Assembly: GCA_902806395.1 (NCBI GenBank)
Contig: CADCWH010000046.1
Coordinates: 1-17,518 of the forward strand
Origin: an uncultured Thermomicrobiales bacterium
Lineage (GTDB): Bacteria; Chloroflexota; Chloroflexia; Thermomicrobiales; UBA6265
DNA length: 17,518 nt
Reading direction: 5' to 3'
Part shown: piece after piece, positions 9,232-16,711 of the stretch
How positions within the stretch are numbered: the stretch's first letter is position 1
Layout of the letters: each line of letters begins with the position of its first letter
Translations under genes and position numbers: made by a program
Notes under the pieces: model-generated
What the model saw: the letters and a program-made list of their open reading frames with translations, nothing else
What the model was told of the DNA's origin: nothing
The model's database searches: none

Positions 9232-9307
9232 TGGTGCCAAGGGGCAGACTCGAACTGCCGACCGCACGATTTTCAGTCGTGAGCTCTACCAACTGAGCTA
9301 CCTTGGC
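9232..9307 (-). tRNA. tRNA-Phe (anticodon GAA), CCA encoded
   Basis: The acceptor arm GCCAAGG/CCTTGGC has discriminator A and encoded CCA (9234-9232). The anticodon stem CACGA/TCGTG encloses loop CTGAAAA, anticodon GAA. The D-arm GCTCAGTTGGTAGAGC and T-arm GCAGTTCGAGTCTGC are standard. It is the last gene of a three-tRNA operon. Confidence 0.97.
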
Positions 9308-9342
9308 GAGGGACATGTCATGGCCGGGGACGGATCCCCGGG

Positions 9343-9415
9343 TGGGCGATAGAGGGCTCGAACCTCTGACATCCACGGTGTAAACGTGGCGCTCTTCCAA
9401 CTGAGCTAATCGCCC
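9343..9415 (-). tRNA. tRNA-Val (anticodon TAC)
   Basis: The acceptor arm GGGCGAT/ATCGCCC has discriminator A. The anticodon stem CCACG/CGTGG holds loop TTTACAC, anticodon TAC. The next bases read CCC, so CCA is not encoded. A 6-bp hairpin (9324-9329 with 9336-9341) lies between this gene and tRNA-Phe and could aid processing of the precursor. Confidence 0.96.
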
Positions 9416-9468
9416 GTCGACGGGCGGGACCTGCTTCGACACGGTACGGTGACGATCCGATGCGCCGG

Positions 9469-9551
9469 TGCCCAGGAAAGGATTTGAACCTTCACGCCCT
9501 TGCGGGCACTAGCCCCTCAAGCTAGCGCGTCTGCCGTTTCGCCACCTGGGC
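9469..9551 (-). tRNA. tRNA-Leu (anticodon GAG)
   Basis: The acceptor arm GCCCAGG/CCTGGGC has discriminator A. The anticodon stem CTAGC/GCTAG has loop TTGAGGG, anticodon GAG. The long variable arm TGCCCGCAAGGGCG marks class II. CCA is not encoded. It is the first gene of the Leu-Val-Phe operon. Confidence 0.96.
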
Positions 9552-9583
9552 CAGCACCGTCTCACCGTCTCGCGGCGCGGCAA

Positions 9584-9612
9584 AGTATAGGCGGGCGGTG
9601 TCCGGGCGTCAA
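9584..9612 (-). promoter_or_regulatory. Near-consensus promoter of the tRNA operon
   Basis: On the minus strand TTGACG (9607-9612), 17 bases, then TATACT (9584-9589) is five of six matches in each hexamer to the housekeeping sigma consensus. It lies just upstream of tRNA-Leu(GAG) and just beyond the larA stop, so the tRNA operon need not depend on larA read-through. Confidence 0.85.
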
Positions 9613-9655
9613 TGATCGGACGGTCGAACGGACGCTCGTAGGAGCGACCCTATCC

Positions 9656-11035
9656 CTACGTCCCCCCCACCACCGGCAAGGTGTGCAGCGCGTGCGGCAC
9701 CACCAGACATTCGGCCGGTCGGTCCGTGCTCGCCCCGACCACCTCGGCGGCCCAGGCGAGCGCCCCAGGCATGTCCTCGAAGGCCGACATCCCGACCGAG
9801 CGAACCATCGCCTCGTCCTCGGCCCCGACCACCGCGACCCGGACATCCTCCAGCATTCGGGCCACGATGTAGGCCCGTTGTTCTCCGGGGAGGATGCCGT
9901 CGCGGCGGATCCGGGCCACGATCGCCGCTGGTCCGCCCGGGTCCCGCATCGCGGCCAGGAAGCGGCGCTCGCCCGCGCCGTCTCCCGCCCCCTCCGGGCA
10001 GCGAGCCGGGACGACCAGCACCCCGCCCCGCCTCACGACCGGAGTCGGGGCGTACTGGAGATAGGTCGCGGCCCGGCTCGCCTGGTAGAGGTTGGCGTCC
10101 TTGGGCGCCCCAACCCCGGCCACCGCGATATCGACCTGGGCCGGGATGCCGACCGTCACCATCCCGGCCGCGAACGCCGCCAGATCATCGTGGACCGCCT
10201 CCGGTGCCCCGTAGGCGATCGCCACTGGCCGACCGGCGTCGTCCAGGACCGCGTTGGCCACGAACCGGACCCCCGCCAACCGTGCGACCTCCCGCACCGC
10301 CGCCTGGAACGGGTTGCCGTCGAGGCGGGCCAAGCGCGTCCCCGGTTGGTCGAGCATCGCCGGGCCGTGGGTGTAGGCGATCGTCGCCTCGTCGGCGCAA
10401 CCGATCGCCACCGTCTTGCCGCCGCCGCTGAACCCCGCGTACTGGTGCGGTTCGACCACCCCCGTCGAGAGGACGAGGTCGGCCTCGACCACGCGCCGGT
10501 TGACCCGGAACGGTACCCCGCCCGGCCCCCGCATCACCGTCACCAATCCCGCATCGTCACCCGCGTCATGGTCCACGACCAGGTAGCGCCTGGCGATCTC
10601 TGCCCCGAGCTTCGCCACCCGTTCCTCGGTCGTACTCGGCCGGTGCGTGCCGACGGCGACCACGAAGGTGATCGCCTCGTCGGGCACCCCCGCCCTGGCC
10701 AGCTCCACCATCATCGGTGGCACCAGGAGACCGTCCGGGCAGGCCCGGGTCACGTCGGTGATCGCGATGACCACCGACCGTGCGCCCCGCGCCAGGTCGC
10801 TTAGTGCCGGGCTGCCCACCGGCGATGCCAGCGCTCGTTCCGCCGCCCCGGCCGGGTCCGGTAGCGCCTCCCGCGCCGACGAGGTCACGGTCGCCCCGCG
10901 CACCCCCGGCGGCATCGCGAACCCGACCTCGCCCTCTCCGAACGGCACGAGATAGGGGAGGGGAGTCGGCCCAGCGCCGTCTCTGGCCAGTCCGCTGGAC
11001 GTCTCCGTGAGGTGGGTTGGTCGGACGTCGGTCAT
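9656..11035 (-). CDS. larA: LarA-family nickel-pincer racemase/epimerase
   Basis: The 459-residue protein belongs to the LarA (DUF2088) family, whose founder racemizes lactate using a nickel-pincer nucleotide bound to a lysine. Expected residues align: Arg97 in ITDVTRACPD, His131 in VGTHRP, then His197, Lys207 and His223 with the spacing H-x9-K-x15-H seen in Lactobacillus LarA (His174, Lys184, His200). Lys207 would carry the cofactor. At the position of LarA Lys298 (YQxxK) this protein has Arg321 (YQASR), which suggests a different 2-hydroxyacid. AGGAG six bases upstream supports the ATG. The cofactor genes larB, larC and larE are not in the window. It is divergent from mdh, with a 141-base gap. 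The family is secure; the substrate is not known. Confidence 0.88.
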   Translation of the reverse strand: MTDVRPTHLTETSSGLARDGAGPTPLPYLVPFGEGEVGFAMPPGVRGATVTSSAREALPDPAGAAERALASPVGSPALSDLARGARSVVIAITDVTRACPDGLLVPPMMVELARAGVPDEAITFVVAVGTHRPSTTEERVAKLGAEIARRYLVVDHDAGDDAGLVTVMRGPGGVPFRVNRRVVEADLVLSTGVVEPHQYAGFSGGGKTVAIGCADEATIAYTHGPAMLDQPGTRLARLDGNPFQAAVREVARLAGVRFVANAVLDDAGRPVAIAYGAPEAVHDDLAAFAAGMVTVGIPAQVDIAVAGVGAPKDANLYQASRAATYLQYAPTPVVRRGGVLVVPARCPEGAGDGAGERRFLAAMRDPGGPAAIVARIRRDGILPGEQRAYIVARMLEDVRVAVVGAEDEAMVRSVGMSAFEDMPGALAWAAEVVGASTDRPAECLVVPHALHTLPVVGGT

Positions 11036-11074
11036 CTGTGACTCCTGGGCTCCCGGAGATGGGCGAAGGGGCCA

Positions 11075-11083
11075 TGCTATGAT
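11075..11083 (+). promoter_or_regulatory. Extended -10 promoter of mdh
   Basis: TGCTATGAT gives a TG-n plus TATGAT extended -10, about 95 bases before the mdh ATG. No good -35 is visible at the right distance, which is typical for extended -10 promoters. Confidence 0.5.
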
Positions 11084-11176
11084 GCCACGCCCCGGACGGC
11101 GGGCGGGTCACTCGGCTGGGCGCGGTCACCGGACCATGGCGACCGGTGGCCAGGCATATTCGGGAGGGACGGAGCG

Positions 11177-12142
11177 ATGGCCACGCGGCTGGCGGGCGAA
11201 CGACGCAAGGTGACCGTGGTCGGGGCGGGGATGGTCGGTGGTACCGTCGCCCAGACCCTCGCCCAGCGTGACTACGCCGACGTGGTCCTGCTTGACATCG
11301 TCGAGGGGATGCCCCAAGGCAAGGCCCTCGACCTGATGCAGGCCGGCGCCGTCCTCGGCTACGGCACTCGACTGACCGGCACCAACGACTACGCCGCCAC
11401 CGCCGGGTCCGACGTCGTCGTGATCACCTCGGGCATCGCCCGCAAGCCCGGCATGAGCCGCGACGACCTGCTCAAGACCAACATGGGCATCGTCCGAGGC
11501 GTCACCGAGCAGGTCGTCGCCACCTCTCCCGACGCCGTCGTGATCGTCGTCTCCAACCCCCTCGACGCCATGTGCCATGCCGCCTTTGACGTGGCTGGCT
11601 TCCCTCGCGAGCGCGTCATCGGCATGGCCGGGGTCCTGGACGCCGCCCGCTTCAAGACCTTCATCGCCATGGAGCTCGATGTCTCGGTCGAGGATGTCTC
11701 GGCCTTCGTCCTCGGCGGCCACGGCGACACCATGGTCCCCCTCTCCCGCTACAGTACCGTCGCCGGCATCCCGATCACGGAGCTGCTGCCGGCCGATCGC
11801 GTCCGGGCTCTTGAGGAGCGGACGGCCAACGGCGGCGCCGAGATCGTCAGCCTCCTCAAGACCGGCTCCGCCTACTACGCCCCCGGCGTCTCGGTGGTCG
11901 AGATGGTCGATGCCATCCTGCTCGACAAGAAGCGTGTCCTCCCGTGCAGCGTCCTGCTCCGGGGTGAATACGGCATCGACGGCGTCTTCGTCGGCGTGCC
12001 GATCATCCTCGGCGCCGCGGGCATGGGCCGGGTCGTCGAGGTCACTCTCACCGACACGGAGCGTGCCGCCCTGGCGAAATCGGCCGACGCGGTCCGCGAG
12101 CTGGTCGCAGCGATGGCCACCCTCTCGGCTCAGGACGCCTGA
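11177..12142 (+). CDS. mdh: Malate dehydrogenase, NAD-dependent (LDH-like type)
   Basis: The 321-residue enzyme interconverts L-malate and oxaloacetate. It has the Rossmann loop GAGMVGGT (16-23) and the acidic residue Asp40 at the end of the second strand (VVLLD), which favours NAD over NADP. The substrate loop is [14 protein letters not shown], and Arg89 at the specificity position marks malate rather than lactate dehydrogenase. Also present are Arg95, SNPLD (126-130), Asp155 and Arg158 in GVLDAARF, and catalytic His182 in [10 protein letters not shown]. It is the lactate-dehydrogenase-like type common in Chloroflexota. GGGAGG (11162-11167) is 9 bases from the ATG, with a second GGAG closer in. 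It is divergent from larA; the DUF697 gene follows 134 bases later. Confidence 0.95.
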   Translation: MATRLAGERRKVTVVGAGMVGGTVAQTLAQRDYADVVLLDIVEGMPQGKALDLMQAGAVLGYGTRLTGTNDYAATAGSDVVVITSGIARKPGMSRDDLLKTNMGIVRGVTEQVVATSPDAVVIVVSNPLDAMCHAAFDVAGFPRERVIGMAGVLDAARFKTFIAMELDVSVEDVSAFVLGGHGDTMVPLSRYSTVAGIPITELLPADRVRALEERTANGGAEIVSLLKTGSAYYAPGVSVVEMVDAILLDKKRVLPCSVLLRGEYGIDGVFVGVPIILGAAGMGRVVEVTLTDTERAALAKSADAVRELVAAMATLSAQDA

Positions 12143-12276
12143 TCCCACCACCGTGCCCTGCTCGACCCGCGTCGCTGGCAAGCCGCGTGCTTCTCGTTGT
12201 CCTGATGAATGAACGGATCGCCGCCGCGCCGGCGTGGAGCGCGTGAGCTGGCGTCGCTGGAAGGGATGTGGCAGAC

Positions 12277-13281
12277 ATGGCGAGGGTGAAGAGTTCGGGC
12301 GGCCCGATGGCGGTCTTCGGGACGGTGCGGAGCCTGGTCTCGATCCTCCGGGAGATGAGCTTCGACGACATCAAGCGAGATGCCGAGCGTGCCCCCCGCC
12401 TGCTGGTCGTCGGTCCGACCGCCGAGGCCGCCGCCGGCCTCGGGCTGAGCCTGACCGGCGAGACCCGGTCCGGCACGGTGACCACCCACGCCGGGAACCA
12501 GGTACCCCGTGAACTCGGTCTCTTCGACGCCGCGGTCGTCCACGACCCGACCGATACAGGCGCTACCGACAAGGTGCGGGAGAGGTTGGGAGAGCGAGAC
12601 GGCAACGGACCCGTCTTCCGCTTCGAGGGGACCAATGCCGGTGGGGCGCGTGCGTTGGAAGAACTCCGCCTCCAGTTGATGCGGCGGCTGCCGGAGCGTG
12701 CTCCCGCCTTCGGCCGCGCCTTCCCCGCCTTCCGTCCCTCGGCCGCGAAGGCCACGATCGACGAGGCCGCCAAGGCCAACGCCCAGTTCGCCCTGGTCTC
12801 CAACATCCCGGCCGTCGTTCCCCTGGTCGGTGGCCTGGTGGCCGCCAGCGCCGACTTCTTGGTCCTGACCAAGAACCAGGTGATGCTGCTCTACAAGGTC
12901 GCCGCCATCCACGGCCGCTCCCTCGACGACCAGTTCGGGATCATCCGCGAGATGGTCCCGGTGGTCGGGGCCGGTCTCGCCTGGCGGACCGTCGCCCGCG
13001 AGATCGCCGCGTTCGTGCCCTTCGCCGCCGGCACGGTTCCCAAGGTGGCCGTCGCCTACGCCGGCACCCTTGCCGCCGGGCGGGGCGCCGATTTCTACTA
13101 CCGCTTCGGCCACAAGCCCGATGCCGACCAGATCAAAGGCTATTACCAGCAGGCTGCCGACCGCGTCCGTGCCCTCCCCGGCATCCCGAACGCGATCCCG
13201 TCCGGGTCGCCATCGAACGGCGAACTCCCCTCACCGATCGACACCGCCGCCTCGGACCAACCCGCCACGCCCGCGACCTGA
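12277..13281 (+). CDS. DUF697-type membrane protein with degenerate N-terminal domain
   Basis: The 334-residue protein has two parts. Residues 40-140 look like a G-domain remnant: RLLVVGPTAEAAAGLGLSLTG sits where a P-loop would be, but the GKS/T is absent, and FDAAVVHDPTD follows where a Walker B strand might be. Residues 165-275 hold hydrophobic stretches (about 175-210 and 226-265) with NIPAVVPLVGG, LTKNQVMLLYKVAAIHG and a Gly/Ala-rich helix. These match the DUF697 pattern of YcjF-like proteins as I recall it. The tail after 300 is Pro/Ser-rich and probably disordered. ATG 12277 has AAGGGA 10 bases upstream; a GTG at 12268 is too close to it. Function is unknown; a stress or envelope role is only a guess. 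Confidence 0.7.
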   Translation: MARVKSSGGPMAVFGTVRSLVSILREMSFDDIKRDAERAPRLLVVGPTAEAAAGLGLSLTGETRSGTVTTHAGNQVPRELGLFDAAVVHDPTDTGATDKVRERLGERDGNGPVFRFEGTNAGGARALEELRLQLMRRLPERAPAFGRAFPAFRPSAAKATIDEAAKANAQFALVSNIPAVVPLVGGLVAASADFLVLTKNQVMLLYKVAAIHGRSLDDQFGIIREMVPVVGAGLAWRTVAREIAAFVPFAAGTVPKVAVAYAGTLAAGRGADFYYRFGHKPDADQIKGYYQQAADRVRALPGIPNAIPSGSPSNGELPSPIDTAASDQPATPAT

Positions 13282-13353
13282 CGCCGATCCGATCGGGACC
13301 CGTTCCGGGGGCCCAGATCAGGAATGACTCGTCCGAACGAGGCATGAGTGACG

Positions 13354-13387
13354 ATCGGGAAGGGCGCCGCGGGCGACCCTTCCCGAT
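13354..13387 (+). terminator. Stem-loop between convergent genes (distal to the regulator)
   Basis: ATCGGGAAGGG (13354-13364) and CCCTTCCCGAT (13377-13387) pair perfectly, and the inner CGCC/GGCG bases can extend the stem past a one-base bulge. It lies 72 bases after the DUF697 stop and likely ends that transcript. No T tract follows. Confidence 0.6.
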
Positions 13388-13405
13388 GCTTCGGCCCAGA
13401 CAACG

Positions 13406-13438
13406 CATCCCACCACACGCATTGCGTGTGGTGGGATG
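13406..13438 (-). terminator. Stem-loop terminator of the response regulator gene
   Basis: A 15-bp perfect stem (13406-13420 with 13424-13438) with loop ATT starts four bases past the regulator stop on the minus strand. With the neighbouring stem-loop it forms a double barrier between convergent genes. Confidence 0.7.
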
Positions 13439-13442
13439 GTAC

Positions 13443-14819
13443 CTAGCTGACCTTTGCGTGCCGGTCCTGGAACTGCTTGGTGGTGATTCCCAGCAGCGAG
13501 GCCGCCGCCTGGCGGTCACCGTCGGTCTGGGTCAGGGCTTCGTTGAGGGCCTGTTCCTCGACCGTCGCCAGCAGGTCGGCGAGGGACGTCCCCTGGCGGA
13601 CGCGCTGCGCGACGTCGATGAACCGTCGGCTGTCGGTGCCCGTGAAGTCCAGGTGCTCCTCGGTGATCACGCCGCCCTGCGATAGGACCGTGGCCCGTTC
13701 GATCATGTTCTCCAACTGGCGGACATTCCCCGGCCAGTCGAAGCCCATCATCGCCGTCATCGCGTCCTGACTGATCCGCGAAGGTGACGAGCCGGCCGTG
13801 TACCGGTGTTTCTGGAGGAAGTACTCCACCAGCAGCGGGATGTCGTCCCGCCGGTCCCGCAATGGCGGCAGGTAGAGGGCGATCACGTTCAGGCGGTAGA
13901 AAAGGTCCTCCCGGAATCGGCCGTCGGCCACCTCCTGAGGCAGGATCTTGTTGGTCGCGCTGATCACCCGCGTGTCGACCTTCACCAGGACTGACCCGCC
14001 GACCCGCTCGAATTCCCGCTCCTGCAACACCCTCAGCAGCTTCTTCTGGGTCGCCAGGCTCATCTCCCCGACCTCGTCGAGGAAGATCGTCCCCTTGTTC
14101 GCCATCTCGAAACGGCCCTTGCGCTGGGCCACCGCCCCGGTGAAGGCGCCCTTCTCGTGCCCGAACAGCTCGCTCTCCAGCAGCGTCTCCGGCAGCGCGG
14201 CGCAGTTCACCTTGATCAGGGGGCCGCGCGAGTAGCTGGAGGAATTGTGGAGGATCGTCGCCACCAGTTCCTTGCCGGTCCCGGTCTCGCCCGAGATCAG
14301 CACGGTGGCGTCGGAGCGGGCGACCCGGCCGATGGTCTTGTAGACCTCCTGCATCGCCGCGCTATTCCCGATGATCACTTCGTTCGGGTCCCGGTCCAGC
14401 CGGGTCGCCAGTTCCTGCACCTGGTGGTCGAGGGCCTGGCGCTCGAAGTAGCGCTGGATGGTGACCAGGACGTGGTCGAGGTCGAACGGCTTGGTGATGT
14501 AGTCGTAGGCCCCGAGTTGGATCGCCTCGATCGCCACGTTGGACGTGCCGTAGGCGGTCATGATGATGATCGGCAGGTGAGAGCCTGCCTCCCGGCCCGG
14601 CTTCGCTCCCGCCTCCCGCAGGACATCGATGCCGCTCTTGTCCGGCATCCTGACGTCCATCAGGACCAAATCCGGCCGGGCCACGTCGGGGGAGGACAAC
14701 GCGGTCAGGACCTCGGCGCCGTTCGACGCTTCGATGATCTCGAAACCTTCGTCCACGAGCAAGTCGCGAAGTACGCCACGGATCGATCCGTCGTCGTCCG
14801 CGACCAGTACACGTTGCAT
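13443..14819 (-). CDS. Sigma-54-dependent response regulator (NtrC family)
   Basis: The 458-residue protein is a transcription activator with three domains. The receiver (1-120) has Asp8-Asp10, phospho-acceptor Asp55 in LVLMDVRMP, Thr88 and Lys110. The AAA+ domain (about 148-385) has Walker A GETGTGKE (177-184), the sigma-54 contact loop GAFTGA (224-229), Walker B GTIFLDE (243-249), and the arginine-finger segment FREDLFYRL. A Fis-type helix-turn-helix (about 423-458) ends in LGITTKQFQDRHAKVS, where the common form is nearer LGISRRTLYRKL. No histidine kinase is adjacent, so it is an orphan here. ATG 14819 has GGAG five bases upstream; the open frame further upstream is not receiver-like. It is divergent from aroKB and ends at a strong stem-loop. 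Confidence 0.95.
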   Translation of the reverse strand: MQRVLVADDDGSIRGVLRDLLVDEGFEIIEASNGAEVLTALSSPDVARPDLVLMDVRMPDKSGIDVLREAGAKPGREAGSHLPIIIMTAYGTSNVAIEAIQLGAYDYITKPFDLDHVLVTIQRYFERQALDHQVQELATRLDRDPNEVIIGNSAAMQEVYKTIGRVARSDATVLISGETGTGKELVATILHNSSSYSRGPLIKVNCAALPETLLESELFGHEKGAFTGAVAQRKGRFEMANKGTIFLDEVGEMSLATQKKLLRVLQEREFERVGGSVLVKVDTRVISATNKILPQEVADGRFREDLFYRLNVIALYLPPLRDRRDDIPLLVEYFLQKHRYTAGSSPSRISQDAMTAMMGFDWPGNVRQLENMIERATVLSQGGVITEEHLDFTGTDSRRFIDVAQRVRQGTSLADLLATVEEQALNEALTQTDGDRQAAASLLGITTKQFQDRHAKVS

Positions 14820-14883
14820 CACGTCTCCAGGGGCTAGTCGCCCCGGTGCATACCATCGTCCGGCACCAGGGGCCAGCCCTCCA

Positions 14884-14893
14884 AGTATACAAT
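14884..14893. promoter_or_regulatory. Shared -10 region between the regulator and aroKB
   Basis: GTATAC (14885-14890) gives TATACT on the minus strand (14884-14889) and TATACA or TACAAT on the plus strand (14886-14891, 14888-14893). It lies 65 bases before the regulator ATG and 60 bases before the aroKB GTG. Neither direction has a good -35, so it may be weak, activator-dependent, or used one way at a time. Confidence 0.4.
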
Positions 14894-14952
14894 CGTCGGC
14901 ATCGACGGGATCAGCCAATCCGTGACTCGGCTGGACGGAGGGACGGTCAACA

Positions 14953-16605
14953 GTGGGCGCCTGGTCACGACTGGTCCTGCTCGGTTTCAGCGGCGGCGGG
15001 AAATCGACGGTCGCCCGCCTCGTCGCGGCCCGCCTCGGGTGGACCGCGATCGACATCGACGGCCTGGTGGAGAGCCACTTCGGCCTGACCGTGCCCGAGG
15101 TCTTCGCTCGTCACGGCGAGGCCGCCTTCCGTGCCGCCGAGCGCGAGGGCCTGGCTTCGGCCCTCACCGGCGAGCGGGTCGTCGTCGCCACCGGCGGCGG
15201 GGCCGCCTGCGACGACGACGCCTGGTCCTCCTCCCTGCTCGGCCGGTCGGGTACCCTCACCGTCACCCTCGACGCCGACCCCGCCGTCCTCCTCGGCCGG
15301 CTCCGCGCCCAGGCCGATCGGGAGGGCGGCGCGGCCGGTCGCCCGATGCTCGCCGGCGAAGACCCCCTGGCTCGCATCGTCGCGCTGAAGGCCGCTCGCC
15401 AGGCGTGGTACGACCGCGCCGCCCTTACCTTGGTCGTCGATCGGGTCACGGCCGAGGAGGTGGCCGCCGAGGTCGCCCGAGTCACCGCGGGCGAACCCGC
15501 TCGGCTCGTCCTGGCCGCCCGTTCCGGTACCAGCGAGATCGTCATCGGTCCCGGCGTGGCGACGACGGCTGGGGGCCGCGTCCGGACCGCGTTCCCGGCC
15601 GCCCGCCGGGTCTGGGTCATCACCGACGAGGGCGTCGCCCCCCACGCCCTGGCGCCGGTCGAGGCCGGCCTGGCCGCCGCCGGGCTAACGGTCGGCAGTC
15701 AGGTCGTCGCGGTGGGGGAGGGGAGCAAGAGCCTGGCGGGAGCTTCCGGTCTCTGGGATTGGTTGCTCGGGAATCGGGTCGAGCGAGGCGACGTGGTGGT
15801 CGCCCTCGGCGGCGGCATGGTCGGTGACCTGGCCGGGTTCGTCGCCGCCACGACCCTGCGAGGCCTCAATCTGGTCCAGATCCCGACCAGCCTGCTCGCG
15901 ATGGTCGATAGTTCTGTCGGCGGCAAGACCGGCATCAATCACCCGGCCGGCAAGAACCTGATCGGCGCGTTCAACCAGCCCGGCCTGGTCATCATCGATT
16001 CCGACCTCTTGGCGACCATGCCTCCCCGCGAGCGTCGCTCCGGCTGGGCCGAGATCGTCAAGCACGCCGTCATCCAGCCATCTACCCCCGGTGGGGAGCA
16101 GGCCGACCTCACGCGCGTCCTGGCCCGCAATCGTACCGCGCTCGTCGCTGGGGCCGAGCCCGCGATGGCCTACGTGATCGGCCGCAACGTCGCCCTCAAG
16201 GCCGCCGTGGTCGAAGCCGACGAACGGGAGACGGGCATCCGCGCCTTCCTCAATCTCGGCCACACGATCGGTCACGCCATCGAGGCGGCAGGGTACACCC
16301 TGCTCCATGGCGAGGCCGTCGCCGTCGGCGCCCGCGCCGCCGCCCGCCTCGGCCACCGTCTCGGCACCTGCGACGCGGCGACCGTCGCTGCGATCGACGA
16401 CCTGCTCGACGCGTTCGATCTCCCCCGGACCGCCACCGCCGACCCCGACCGCGTCTACGACCTGACCGGCAACGACAAGAAGCGGTCGACCGGCCAGCAA
16501 TCCTGGGTCCTCCCCCTCGCCACCGGCGGCGTGGTCATTCGCCGCGACGTCCCCGAGCCCGACATCCGTGCCGTCATTGCCGAGGTCGTGACCCCCGCCG
16601 GGTAG
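14953..16605 (+). CDS. aroKB: Fused shikimate kinase / 3-dehydroquinate synthase
   Basis: One 550-residue chain carries two shikimate-pathway enzymes. Residues 1-180 are shikimate kinase: Walker A GFSGGGKST (11-19), Asp34 and Asp36 in IDIDGLVE, Arg60, the GGG at 81-83 that binds shikimate, and the lid RPML (130-133). Residues about 185-545 are 3-dehydroquinate synthase: GGGMVGDLAGF (286-296), DSSVGGKTGIN (319-329), Glu367 and Lys370 in AEIVKHA, and His437 in LGHTIGHAIE and His452 in HGEAVAVG. Glu367, His437 and His452 fit the zinc ligands. Both halves look intact. The steps are second and fifth in the pathway, so the fusion does not join consecutive reactions. The GTG start has GGAGGG (14937-14942) 10 bases upstream. 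No other aro gene is in the window. Confidence 0.95.
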   Translation: MGAWSRLVLLGFSGGGKSTVARLVAARLGWTAIDIDGLVESHFGLTVPEVFARHGEAAFRAAEREGLASALTGERVVVATGGGAACDDDAWSSSLLGRSGTLTVTLDADPAVLLGRLRAQADREGGAAGRPMLAGEDPLARIVALKAARQAWYDRAALTLVVDRVTAEEVAAEVARVTAGEPARLVLAARSGTSEIVIGPGVATTAGGRVRTAFPAARRVWVITDEGVAPHALAPVEAGLAAAGLTVGSQVVAVGEGSKSLAGASGLWDWLLGNRVERGDVVVALGGGMVGDLAGFVAATTLRGLNLVQIPTSLLAMVDSSVGGKTGINHPAGKNLIGAFNQPGLVIIDSDLLATMPPRERRSGWAEIVKHAVIQPSTPGGEQADLTRVLARNRTALVAGAEPAMAYVIGRNVALKAAVVEADERETGIRAFLNLGHTIGHAIEAAGYTLLHGEAVAVGARAAARLGHRLGTCDAATVAAIDDLLDAFDLPRTATADPDRVYDLTGNDKKRSTGQQSWVLPLATGGVVIRRDVPEPDIRAVIAEVVTPAG

Positions 16606-16711
16606 CCCCCGGAACGGTCTTCCCCGCGTCGTCCCCGCTGGTTCTTCCCCGACCGCTCGCTTCATTGGCGCGGTCTGGTCCGTCCCCCGTTCGTCCCGGA
16701 GGTCACCCACG

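Noticed and set aside
12130..13113. A 327-residue open frame antisense to the DUF697 gene
   Set aside because: It is compositionally a shadow, without a start context or family pattern; the plus-strand frame has a ribosome site and membrane segments.
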